A stretch of 64,000 nucleotides of DNA from Ignavibacteriaceae bacterium (GTDB lineage: Bacteria > Bacteroidota > Ignavibacteria > Ignavibacteriales > Ignavibacteriaceae): the NCBI GenBank assembly GCA_013360295.1, contig JABWCL010000014.1, forward strand, positions 1 through 64,000. Direction: 5' to 3'. A model generated the notes under the pieces. It was not told the DNA's origin and ran no database searches. It worked only from the letters and a program-made list of their open reading frames with translations. Position 1 is the first letter of the stretch; the number at the start of each line of letters is the position of its first letter. A program made the position numbers and the translations under genes. Below are positions 54,068-62,876 of the stretch, one piece after another.

Positions 54068-55243
54068 CTATTTCTTTAAGAGTCCTGTGAGGTTTTCACT
54101 CCTCAGGGTATATTTTTTTAATTTATCGGTTTCAATCCTCACACCGGTGCCGCTTCCTTCCGGAATGGAAATAAAACCTTCATCATCAAGAGTTACAATC
54201 GGAGAAACTATGTCCTCCTTAAAGTAACGAAGCGTCTCCGAAGTATCGCCCGGTATCGTAAAGGCGGGAGCGGTCTGAAGGTGTATGTTAAATGCCCGTC
54301 CAATACCGGTTTCATCCATTCCGCCCGACCAGACCGGAATCCCTCTTGACTGCGCGTAGTTAGCGATTCTCAAAGCTTCAATTATTCCTCCCACACGCCC
54401 TTCTTTTATGTTTATTATCCTGCAGCTTCCGAGTTCGACTGCCGTGATCGCATCATCAAGCGAATGAATGGATTCATCCAGGCAGACCGGCGTGTCAATC
54501 TCTTTTTGAAGCTTTGAATGAAAATAAATATCGCTGTATGAAAGGGGCTGTTCAATCATTAAAAGGTTGAAAACATCAAGTTCCTTTAAATGATTTATGT
54601 CATTAATACTGTAGTCTCCGTTTGCGTCCGCCATAAGCTGGATAAAAGGGAATCTCTCTCTTACCGCGGCGACCCACTCAACATCTTTTCCTCTCTTGAT
54701 TTTCATCTTTACACGGTGATAACGTTTTTCAACTGCCTCAGCCACCGAGTCAAGTAATTCATCAACAGTGTCTTTTATACCGATACTGATTCCTGACATA
54801 ATCATTTTCTTCTCCAATCCAAGCAGTGCGTGTAGGGGTACCTCCCGCATTCTGGCTATCAGATCGAGCAGCGCGTTCTCAATCGCCGCTTTCGCCATTT
54901 TATTTCCGCGGATATGATCCATTTCCCTAAGAAAATCAGTAAAAGATTTTCCCTCCCTGATCAGAGGAACGATAAACTCCTTTATTATGTGCAGGCAGGA
55001 AGTAGTTGTTTCCGGACTGTAGAATGGGTCCGGATCCGCCACACATTCGCCCCATCCGCTGAACTCACCCGAATCAATACGAATCAGAAGAGCTTCCTTG
55101 CAGTCCCAGGTATAAGAACTGATGGAGAATGGCGTCACAAACGGAAGGCTGACTGTAACCGCTTCAATTTGGCTTATGGAAGGGATCGTAATTTCTCCGG
55201 TGAGATGAGGGTCATATATATCTGTGCGGGTCATACTGCTCAC
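54068..55243 (-). CDS. menC: Enolase-superfamily o-succinylbenzoate synthase/NAAAR type
   Basis: A 391-residue TIM-barrel enzyme of the MenC type 2 group. The catalytic pattern is complete: Lys in VKMKIKRG (the KxK motif), metal ligands Asp in ADANGDY, Glu in IEQPL and Asp in CLDESIH, and the second Lys in INIKEGRVGG. It makes o-succinylbenzoate in menaquinone synthesis and related enzymes also racemise N-acylamino acids; the two activities are hard to separate by sequence. No other men genes are adjacent. Confidence 0.85.
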   Translation of the reverse strand: MSSMTRTDIYDPHLTGEITIPSISQIEAVTVSLPFVTPFSISSYTWDCKEALLIRIDSGEFSGWGECVADPDPFYSPETTTSCLHIIKEFIVPLIREGKSFTDFLREMDHIRGNKMAKAAIENALLDLIARMREVPLHALLGLEKKMIMSGISIGIKDTVDELLDSVAEAVEKRYHRVKMKIKRGKDVEWVAAVRERFPFIQLMADANGDYSINDINHLKELDVFNLLMIEQPLSYSDIYFHSKLQKEIDTPVCLDESIHSLDDAITAVELGSCRIINIKEGRVGGIIEALRIANYAQSRGIPVWSGGMDETGIGRAFNIHLQTAPAFTIPGDTSETLRYFKEDIVSPIVTLDDEGFISIPEGSGTGVRIETDKLKKYTLRSENLTGLLKK

Positions 55244-55376
55244 AAAGTAAATAAATGTTATTTACAAAGCTAACCGATTCAGAAGTAAAAAGAAAATATA
55301 AATTTATTTCAGGAGAGATGACTGATAATTGCCTGCAATCATTATTTTTATGCCGAAAATTAATTTAATCTGAAAG

Positions 55377-55811
55377 ATGGAACACGAAATCATTTGTGAA
55401 GTAAACAAATTACCCCCACTTGAGGCGGTGAAGGAAATATATATTAGGTCAGGACTCGCCGAACGCCGCCCTGTTGGGAGCAGCGAAGTCTTCGCGCAGA
55501 TGATCGCGAACGCTAATCTTACCGTAACGGCCAGAATAGGGGAAAGGTATATTGGTATCTCCCGCTCGCTTACTGACTTTGGCTACATTTGCTATCTGGC
55601 CGACCTTGCCGTGGATAAAGAATTCCAGAAGTCGGGTGTGGGATTGTTGCTGATAGAAGAAACCCAAAAGCAGCTTGGTGAAAACGCGAAGATTGTCCTT
55701 CTCGCCGCGCCTGCTGCTGTGGATTATTATCCCAAAATAGGATTTGCTAAGCATAACTCTGCCTGGATAATTGACGCGAGAGGGACCTTAGTAAAAAGTA
55801 AAAAGAAATAA
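55377..55811 (+). CDS. GNAT acetyltransferase
   Basis: A 144-residue N-acetyltransferase fold. The acetyl-CoA loop is visible in LADLAVDKEFQKSGVGLLLIEETQKQL (V-x-x-x-F-Q-x-x-G-V-G), followed by a strand ILLAAPAAVDYYPKIGFAK. The acceptor is unknown. The first start at 55377 is supported by its length and by GNAT proteins beginning near this point. It is followed closely by the TerC-type gene. Confidence 0.88.
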   Translation: MEHEIICEVNKLPPLEAVKEIYIRSGLAERRPVGSSEVFAQMIANANLTVTARIGERYIGISRSLTDFGYICYLADLAVDKEFQKSGVGLLLIEETQKQLGENAKIVLLAAPAAVDYYPKIGFAKHNSAWIIDARGTLVKSKKK

Positions 55812-55840
55812 TGTAACTAAATAAAAAGGATATATGTAAA

Positions 55841-56572
55841 ATATATACAACTGAAGCGGTCATAGAGCTTTTAACACTAGTCGCGCTTGAGATTGTGCTG
55901 GGCATTGATAATGTGATTTCTATTTCTATTCTTTCCGGTAAACTGCCGCAGGAGCAGCAGAACAGGGCAGGAGTTACCAGGCTGTCGCTTACGATAATAA
56001 CAAGGATCGCACTGCTGTTTTCAATCACCCTCATTATGAAGCTCACTGCTCCCGTCTTTAACGTGTGGGGTAATGAAATTTCCGGAAGGGATATGATACT
56101 GATAATAGGCGGGCTTTTTCTGCTCGCAAAAAGTACCCGCGAAATACACAAAAAACTGGAAGGCGAAGAGCACGAACAGAAGACAAACGGCGCGGCAAAG
56201 TTTGGTTCCGTAATATTTCAGATATTATTGCTTGATCTCGTCTTTTCTCTTGATTCGGTTATCACAGCGGTGGGGATGGTAGGCCAGTTGTGGGTAATGA
56301 TTACTGCCGTTATTGTCGCGGTGATATTTATGCTCGCGTTCTCGGGTAAGATAAGCGATTTTGTTAATCACCGCCCGACAATCAAAATGCTCGCTTTAAG
56401 TTTTCTTCTGCTCATCGGCTTTACACTAATACTTGAGGGCTTCGATCAGCACGTGCCAAAAGGTTATATCTATTTCGGAATGGCGTTCTCATTTTTTGTT
56501 GAATTGCTGAACCTTCGGGCGACAAGAAAGAAACGGATTGAACCCGTAAAACTGCGGGTGCATTATAAATAG
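55841..56572 (+). CDS. TerC-family membrane protein with uncertain start
   Basis: A multi-pass protein with the TerC signatures ALEIVLGIDNVISISI (metal-binding Asp) and LLDLVFSLDSVITAVGM, and about seven helices. It is thought to handle metal ions or help membrane-protein maturation. Homologous coding sequence reads upstream as IYTTEAVIELLTLVALEIV, but no ATG, GTG or TTG lies in frame between a stop at 55814 and GTG 55895, which would cut off most of the first helix. An out-of-frame ATG at 55834 is followed at once by TAA. I set the start at ATA 55841, 10 bases after AAAGGA; a frameshift or start mutation is equally possible. Confidence 0.75.
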   Translation: MYTTEAVIELLTLVALEIVLGIDNVISISILSGKLPQEQQNRAGVTRLSLTIITRIALLFSITLIMKLTAPVFNVWGNEISGRDMILIIGGLFLLAKSTREIHKKLEGEEHEQKTNGAAKFGSVIFQILLLDLVFSLDSVITAVGMVGQLWVMITAVIVAVIFMLAFSGKISDFVNHRPTIKMLALSFLLLIGFTLILEGFDQHVPKGYIYFGMAFSFFVELLNLRATRKKRIEPVKLRVHYK

Positions 56573-56595
56573 ATAGCGCTTAGATCCGGCTGCGT

Positions 56596-57747
56596 TCATA
56601 CTTCCAGTTCCGCGAGCCATTCACCAAGCCGGAGTATCTTGATTCTTCCGGCTTGTTCGTTTTGCCTCAAATTATGAACGAGTTGTATCGCTTCAATTGC
56701 CGGGAATCTGTCAGCGAAATACTTAAGATTGGGTGACACTTCGGCCTCACTCATCTTAACCTCGATAATTGTTTTTAAAGTACCGTCAATCGCAATGGCG
56801 AAATCAACCTCTTTTTTATCTTTTGTTCTAATGTAAAATAATTCAGAGCGTACCCCTTTAACGTCAAACAGATACTGAGTGAGCTTAAGCAAACTCAGCG
56901 CCACAACATTTTCCAGTTTAATGCCTGCGTCGCCATCAACGTAACCGGTATCATAAAAATACATTTTAGGAGTTTGAAGCAGGCTGCGGGATATGTTCTT
57001 ATTAAACGGGTGAATTAAGAATACTGTGTAAAGGCTTTCCAGTACTCCGATATATTTCTTAACCGTGTTCGGAGATATCTGAAGATCTCCGGCAATATTA
57101 TTAAATGACAGAGGCGCGCCGACTCGCCCTCTAAGAAGATCAAGCAGGAGCCTCATTGTTTTTACTTCCTCAATCCTGCTAATATCAAAAATATCTTCCC
57201 TCACCAGATCGGTAAAGTATTGATTTCTCCACCTTGAGGCTTCAATTAATGCATCATCTTCCGGGAAATTTAATCCTGATATCATCGGTTCGGGAAATCC
57301 GCCAAACTTTATAAGTGACTCAGCGGCTGAATAAGGAGATATTGTTTCGCTGATAATTTCCTTTGGGGAAAGTGGGTTAAGGCGCAGACTAAGATATCTG
57401 CCTGAAAGAGAGTCACCGGTTTTACGAAAGGTGTCAAATCTTGCGCTGCCTGTAACCAGAATAGCCTGGTGTTCCGGCCTGGTATCGAATACTCCTTTAA
57501 TAAAATTCTTCCACCCCCTCATTTTGTGGATTTCATCAAAGATAATTAAGTCCGTGTCTTCAGGCCACAGCATCTTTTTTATGATCCTGTTATCATTAAT
57601 ATTATCATAATTCAGATACACGGGTTTCTTAAAACTGCTCATTATCTGTTTCGACAGATAAGTTTTACCGACCTGGCGCGGACCTGTCAGGAAAACCATT
57701 TTTTTCCGGAGGTCCTTCAGTAATTGTGCTTGTAAATAGCGTTCCAT
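56596..57747 (-). CDS. AAA_14/DUF4143 ATPase
   Basis: A 383-residue P-loop protein of a common family in which an AAA_14 domain is joined to a DUF4143 domain. Walker A is GPRQVGKT at 22-29 and Walker B is LIIFDEIHK near 67-75; GSARFD and SGRYLSLRLNPLS follow. The DUF4143 part has the EVDFAI and TIIEVKMSE strands that resemble a nuclease fold. Its function is not established; the genes often occur alone and spread between genomes. A distinctive palindromic region lies immediately upstream. Confidence 0.88.
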   Translation of the reverse strand: MERYLQAQLLKDLRKKMVFLTGPRQVGKTYLSKQIMSSFKKPVYLNYDNINDNRIIKKMLWPEDTDLIIFDEIHKMRGWKNFIKGVFDTRPEHQAILVTGSARFDTFRKTGDSLSGRYLSLRLNPLSPKEIISETISPYSAAESLIKFGGFPEPMISGLNFPEDDALIEASRWRNQYFTDLVREDIFDISRIEEVKTMRLLLDLLRGRVGAPLSFNNIAGDLQISPNTVKKYIGVLESLYTVFLIHPFNKNISRSLLQTPKMYFYDTGYVDGDAGIKLENVVALSLLKLTQYLFDVKGVRSELFYIRTKDKKEVDFAIAIDGTLKTIIEVKMSEAEVSPNLKYFADRFPAIEAIQLVHNLRQNEQAGRIKILRLGEWLAELEV

Positions 57748-57766
57748 AGCGTAAAATTAGCACAAT

Positions 57767-57813
57767 CGTGCAAAAAAGTCAAGACTTTTTTGCAATACCG
57801 TGCAAAAAAGTCG
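57767..57813. promoter_or_regulatory. Palindromic operator region upstream of AAA_14 gene
   Basis: GCAAAAAAGTC and its exact complement GACTTTTTTGC face each other with 2 bases between (57770-57793), and CGTGCAAAAAAGTC is repeated directly at 57767 and 57799, 32 bp (about three helical turns) apart. The layout suits binding of a dimeric protein, maybe the gene product itself. Confidence 0.55.
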
Positions 57814-57864
57814 AATTCTAATGTGAAGGAGCTATGCCGGGTAAGGAAGTTTGGAATAGGAAGG

Positions 57865-57893
57865 GCGCCGGAGGGAAGCTTATCATCCGGCGC
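57865..57893 (-). terminator. Terminator-type hairpin after the BNR protein gene
   Basis: GCGCCGGA and TCCGGCGC form an 8-bp GC stem with a 13-base loop, 18 bp downstream of the minus-strand stop at 57911. No clear T-run follows. Confidence 0.55.
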
Positions 57894-57910
57894 ACTATGT
57901 TTTCAACGGG

Positions 57911-60478
57911 CTATTTTATTACCAATACCTTATGTACGGTTCGCTTATCGTTTATGGTGAATGAGCAGTAGTAAACTCCGGAGGCCAATTTAAGCTTTGA
58001 AGCGTCAATCACTATGCTGTGAGCCCCCGCCGGTTTTTGTTCATTTGTAAATTCGGCAACAAATTTACCGCTATTGTCATAAAGCGATACAATAACCATC
58101 GAAGGAATCGGCAAATGGATTTCAAAAGTTGATGATTCTCTTACCGGATTAGGATAATTGTTTTTTATGGCATAACTCTGAGCAGCCTTTTCCGATTTTT
58201 CAATACCTGTTACGGAAGGCAGTTGATACATAAACATCGAACGGCCGTGTGTACCGGCAAATAATTTCCGTGAAGGCTGATGAAAGTTCAGATCGAACAC
58301 CGGTGAGTTAGGCAGCACCCCCAGCGACGACCAGGATGAGCCAAGATCCTCAGTGTAAAACACACCCGCGTCTGTTCCCACATACAAAGTTGAATCATAA
58401 TCATAATCAATGATGAGGGAATTCACCGGAATGTCAGGCATATTTCCGGTTATGTTTTGCCAGGAAGAGCCATTGTCGGTCGTGCGGAAAACGTGCGCGT
58501 TTGGTTCGTCAAGATTATAACCACTCAGTGTAACATAAGCAACCGCGGGATTTGAAGTATCACATACAACATCAGTCATATAACGGCGGGGAAGATTTCC
58601 GGTTATGTCAGTCCAGGAAGAGCCGTCGTTAGTTGAAACAGACATCTTTGCGTCATCGGTAGCAACATAGAGAATTCGAGACAGATTGTTTTCCGCGACT
58701 CCGGCTGAAATGGCCGTAATAGTGCCAAGCCTGCCGTTTGGCCCCCTTGTCAGGTCGGGACTAATCGGGGACCAAAGATTTCCGCGGTTAGTTGTTTTGT
58801 GGAGTTTGTAAGTGCCAAGGTATAATATCGCCGGATTAACAGGATCGAGTATGTAAGGGGTTGACCAGTTTGTGCGGGCGAAGTCAATACCATCTGCTAT
58901 GAAGTTAAAAGTTTGTCCGCCATCTGTGCTTCTGCTTATCCCGCCGAACTGATACTCTGCATAGATAATATCTGAATTTGTATAATCAACGAGAGTGTGG
59001 AACCCATCTCCGCCGTAGAAGAACTGCCAGTCATAAAGCGCTCCGGTTTGCGTACCGACTGTGCCATTATCCTGAGTACCGCCATAAAGCCGCGCCGGGT
59101 TGAGGTAGTCAACCGTCGAGGCGTAAAACTGGGTTGCAGGAAGGTCGTATGATTTTGTCCAGGATGAACCATTATTTGCGGATAAAAATACACCGCCGTC
59201 ATTACCGCAGTACAGGTGCTGCGGATTCGCGGGATCTATCCAGAGCGCGTGCTGGTCCGGGTGCTGCTGATCAAACGAACCGGAATAGGAATTAGAGATG
59301 TTCATCCAATTGCTGCCGCCGTCGGAGGAAAAGTGAAAATCAATTTCGCCGACATAAACGTGCAAATGATTAACCGGTGAAACCTCTATGGTTCCGAAGT
59401 ACCACCCAAAATCATAAAATTCTGATGACAGGTAAGAGCCCGGCATTTCAGTCCAGGTTACTCCTTTGTTAGTTGATCTGTAAAAAGCCATAAAAGAGTT
59501 GTTTGAACCATTCGGTGAAGATGCTTTTTTATATAACGCATAAATATAGTTGGGATTGCTTGGCGCCACAGCAATACTTATCCTTCCAATAGTAGCAGCC
59601 TGAGCCGGGAGCCCGCCTGAAACCCTGTTCCAGGAAGAGCCACCGTTTGTGGAAAGGAAAATACCTGATGCAATACCGGCTGCTTTTCTGAATGTCGGCC
59701 CGCGTAGCCGCTCCCACATAGCAGCGTAGACACGGTTAACGTCCTGCGGGTCCACTGCCACATCAATGGCGCTTGTTGAATCATTAAGGTAGAGGACATT
59801 GCTCCAGGTAAGACCGGCATCAGTTGACTTATATATACCGCGGTGCGGAGACTTAGAGTACAATCCTCCTGATGCAGCGACATATAATATATTGGAATTA
59901 AGCGGATGTATTTCTATTTCCGCGATGTGCCGTGTCGAATCCAGCCCGATAAGGTTCCAGGTCTCTCCCGCGTCCGTTGATTTTAATAATCCGAATCCCG
60001 CGTAGCTGTCTGTACTGATATTAGCTTCACCGGTTCCGCAGTAAAGTATATTGCTGTTATTAGGATCCATTTCAAGCGCGCCGATTGAGAGGGAGGGAAA
60101 ATCAGGTGTTTTATCCGTCCACGTAATTCCTTTATTCGTGCTCTTAAAAACTCCGCCCGCGGCAAAACCGGCGCAAATAATATTTGTGTTCTGCGGGTTA
60201 ACGGTCAGGGCAGTTATCCTTCCGCCGACGTTAAAGGGGCCTGCGTCAGTCCAGGCCGCATTATATTTCCTTTCAGCAGCGCGCATAGAAGAAATACGGG
60301 TAACTGCTTCATAATATTTATCGTATGGTAAATCGCCTTTATCATTCATTCTTTGTACGGAAAACCATTCCGAGGGGATGAATTTCTTATTCGATTTAAA
60401 ATTCTTTGGAGTGTAAACCAAAGGAAACAATGCGCTTATAATTAATAACGCGGAGAGAAAGCTGATGATTTTCTTCAT
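57911..60478 (-). CDS. Secreted BNR/sortilin-like propeller protein with T9SS tail
   Basis: An 855-residue exported protein with signal peptide (IISFLSALLIISALFPLVY). Many units of the form STDAGxTWxxxxx are present, as in VPS10/sortilin and BNR-repeat propellers (KSTDAGLTWSN, STNDGSSWTDITGNLP and so on), with interleaved DPxNxxxxYxG strands. The C-terminus NNYPNPVRESSTFEIHL to GVYYCSFTINDKRTVHKVLVIK is a T9SS type A sorting domain. It probably binds or degrades extracellular material, but no catalytic residues can be assigned. Confidence 0.85.
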   Translation of the reverse strand: MKKIISFLSALLIISALFPLVYTPKNFKSNKKFIPSEWFSVQRMNDKGDLPYDKYYEAVTRISSMRAAERKYNAAWTDAGPFNVGGRITALTVNPQNTNIICAGFAAGGVFKSTNKGITWTDKTPDFPSLSIGALEMDPNNSNILYCGTGEANISTDSYAGFGLLKSTDAGETWNLIGLDSTRHIAEIEIHPLNSNILYVAASGGLYSKSPHRGIYKSTDAGLTWSNVLYLNDSTSAIDVAVDPQDVNRVYAAMWERLRGPTFRKAAGIASGIFLSTNGGSSWNRVSGGLPAQAATIGRISIAVAPSNPNYIYALYKKASSPNGSNNSFMAFYRSTNKGVTWTEMPGSYLSSEFYDFGWYFGTIEVSPVNHLHVYVGEIDFHFSSDGGSNWMNISNSYSGSFDQQHPDQHALWIDPANPQHLYCGNDGGVFLSANNGSSWTKSYDLPATQFYASTVDYLNPARLYGGTQDNGTVGTQTGALYDWQFFYGGDGFHTLVDYTNSDIIYAEYQFGGISRSTDGGQTFNFIADGIDFARTNWSTPYILDPVNPAILYLGTYKLHKTTNRGNLWSPISPDLTRGPNGRLGTITAISAGVAENNLSRILYVATDDAKMSVSTNDGSSWTDITGNLPRRYMTDVVCDTSNPAVAYVTLSGYNLDEPNAHVFRTTDNGSSWQNITGNMPDIPVNSLIIDYDYDSTLYVGTDAGVFYTEDLGSSWSSLGVLPNSPVFDLNFHQPSRKLFAGTHGRSMFMYQLPSVTGIEKSEKAAQSYAIKNNYPNPVRESSTFEIHLPIPSMVIVSLYDNSGKFVAEFTNEQKPAGAHSIVIDASKLKLASGVYYCSFTINDKRTVHKVLVIK

Positions 60479-60507
60479 AAAATGATTTGTTTTGTAGCCT
60501 ATTGGGG

Positions 60508-62505
60508 TTAATGACTTTTAGCGGGAAGGCCGTCATCAAGCAGGTCAATTGCCAGATCAACCGCCTGGTGTGTTCCGGTTATCACCACAGAATCACCCGG
60601 CATGATATTTTCACTCCCGGATGGATTTGTAAGAACCACGTCATTGCGAATAAGCGCTATTATAGTGGCCTTTGTCCTGGCTCGCAGATCAAGTTCTTTA
60701 ATGCTTTTACCGGCAAGGATGTTGGCGGGATTCATATAATAAACCTCCGTAAGTCCCTGTGCGAGGATCTCATCAAGATGAATAAGCTGCGGAGCCTCCT
60801 CAGTATCGCGGCGCATCATACTGTATGATTCCCCCCTTAACAGGGCGACCTGCCTCATTATAATATTTATGGGAATATGATATTTGTGCATCACCCTGCT
60901 GAATATCTGCAGGGATGTTTCAAACTCTTCAGGGATCACCTCATCCGCTCCGAGGTTTCGGAGTGTTTCTATTTCGCTCAGGTAACGGGTCCGGGCGATA
61001 AGATGCGCTTTCGGAAAATCTGATTTGATCAGCCTGGTCGCGGTTTGGGTGGATGCGGGGTCGGATATGGCAAGTACTACGACTCTTGCTTTTTCCATAT
61101 TCACCGCATGGTGGATCTCTTTCCTGGTTATGTCGCCGTAAATGATACTTTCCCCCTGCGATTTATAATGGAGTACGGAATCAGGATTCATTTCAATTAC
61201 AATATAGGGTATTCCCGCTTCTTTAAGAGTGCGGGCAAGATTTTTACCGTTCACACCAAATCCGGCTATCACCACGTGCCCGCTGAGTTTTACCTTTCCT
61301 ACTTCATCAGTCTCAGCTTTTTTATCCTTACGCTTATCAAGAGCGTTGGTAATGCGTATGGTTGCGTAATGAGTAAACTGAGTGAGGAAAGGTGTGAGTA
61401 TCAGCGTAAAAATTGTGGAGGCGAGAAAAACATTGAAATAAAATCCGGAGATAAGTTCCAGATTTATACCTTCCTGTATAAGCACGAATGAAAACTCTCC
61501 GATCTGCGCAAGCGCCACTCCCGAAACAATTCCTATTCTTAAAGGATATTTCATAAGCAATACAATAGCGACAATAATCAGAGATTTAACCGACACAATC
61601 CCTAACACGACGGATGTTATAAGAATGCTATGCTCCAGGAGGAAATCAACATTAAGCAGCAACCCGACGGAAACGAAAAAGATGCTATTGAAGACATCCT
61701 TGAAGGGAAGGATTTCCGCGGTAATCTCATGGCTGAATTCGGACTCCGAAATTATTACTCCCGCAATAAACGCTCCGATACTGAAAGACAGGCCAAACAG
61801 CCCGGTTATGTATCCGACTCCCAGAGCAATCAGAAGTACACCCATTGTGAAAGCTTCACGGCTGCGCAGGCGGGCGATGAGGAGAATAAAACGGGGCATA
61901 ATGACCTTCGCGGCGATAAGTATGGCGGCTACCGCTCCGAATGAAGCAACTATTCTTCCCGCAACTCCCGCTATGCTGAACTCTTCTCTTGAGGCAAGAA
62001 TCGGCAGGAGAATAAGCATAGGCACTATGGCCATATCCTGAAAGATCGCGATACCAACGCTTATTTTTCCGTGAGGCGTGTCAAGCTCGTTTTTATCTAC
62101 CAGCATTTTTAATACTATAACGGTGCTTGAGAGAGAAATAAGCATGCCAAGGAAAATACTTTGGGTGAGAGTTTGCCCGACAAAGTAAAAGACCAGGCCG
62201 GAAATAAAAATTGTTAGCGAGACCTGCATTCCTCCGGAAAAGAGAAGCAGGTTTTTCATTTTGATAAGTTTGGAAATTGAGAACTCAATTCCAATGGTAA
62301 ACATAAGCAGAATGACGCCGATCTCTGCCATTATTTTAATCTCTTCACCGCCTTTAACCAGCCCCAGGGCATAGGGGCCGATTAACACTCCGGTGAAAAG
62401 GTACCCGGTAATAGCCGGTAATTTAAACCGGTTGAACAGAAGTAAAACCGGCATTGAAACCAGCAGTATTACAACAAGATCTCTGAGTATTCCGATGTTA
62501 TGCAT
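60508..62505 (-). CDS. CPA2 cation:proton antiporter with TrkA-N and TrkA-C (KefB-like)
   Basis: A 665-residue membrane protein. Residues 1-390 hold about twelve hydrophobic helices of the Na+/H+ exchanger fold, with the GVLLIALGVGY and SFSIGAFIAGVIIS segments typical of CPA2. Residues about 410-530 form a Rossmann TrkA-N domain (VVIAGFGVNGKNLARTL), and about 575-660 a TrkA-C domain (AGKSIKELDLRARTKATIIALIR). Such proteins export potassium or other cations in response to ligands bound to the Rossmann domain. The start at 62505 fits family length. Confidence 0.9.
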   Translation of the reverse strand: MHNIGILRDLVVILLVSMPVLLLFNRFKLPAITGYLFTGVLIGPYALGLVKGGEEIKIMAEIGVILLMFTIGIEFSISKLIKMKNLLLFSGGMQVSLTIFISGLVFYFVGQTLTQSIFLGMLISLSSTVIVLKMLVDKNELDTPHGKISVGIAIFQDMAIVPMLILLPILASREEFSIAGVAGRIVASFGAVAAILIAAKVIMPRFILLIARLRSREAFTMGVLLIALGVGYITGLFGLSFSIGAFIAGVIISESEFSHEITAEILPFKDVFNSIFFVSVGLLLNVDFLLEHSILITSVVLGIVSVKSLIIVAIVLLMKYPLRIGIVSGVALAQIGEFSFVLIQEGINLELISGFYFNVFLASTIFTLILTPFLTQFTHYATIRITNALDKRKDKKAETDEVGKVKLSGHVVIAGFGVNGKNLARTLKEAGIPYIVIEMNPDSVLHYKSQGESIIYGDITRKEIHHAVNMEKARVVVLAISDPASTQTATRLIKSDFPKAHLIARTRYLSEIETLRNLGADEVIPEEFETSLQIFSRVMHKYHIPINIIMRQVALLRGESYSMMRRDTEEAPQLIHLDEILAQGLTEVYYMNPANILAGKSIKELDLRARTKATIIALIRNDVVLTNPSGSENIMPGDSVVITGTHQAVDLAIDLLDDGLPAKSH

Positions 62506-62876
62506 TTAGTGTCAATTCCTTAATAGTACTTTGCGGAATATTGTAACATATTTTTCATCCCCGGAAAAGAAAATTATAGAATTTAGCCGGGTGAGTTACC
62601 ACATAAATATGCGGGCATATTATTTTATCCCTCCCTGTTGATGATTATGAAAACCTTATGAAATTTCCGGTCAGGCCGCAGACCTGGTGGTAATATTCTT
62701 TGCTAATCGCCTCTGCGGCTTCTAAACGCTCTTACCACGGGCGCTTGCGTCATTAATCGAAATTGGTATTCCGTCGGTTTTATTTGATGATTTAACAACT
62801 TTCTCAATCATAAACCCAAATTTACTTAATAATACTAAAATATTTAAGTATAATTATGGGTTCTTATTCCCCCTTA
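62506..62876. other. Intergenic region without identifiable gene
   Basis: 371 bp between the antiporter and pckG genes. I find no protein frame, tRNA-like fold or clear terminator in it. It is AT-rich near both ends with a GC-richer middle (about 62675-62760) that has no strong hairpin. Confidence 0.5.

Noticed and set aside
62506-62876. tRNA or structured RNA upstream of the antiporter
   Set aside because: No cloverleaf, CCA end or strong conserved fold could be made from this stretch by eye.
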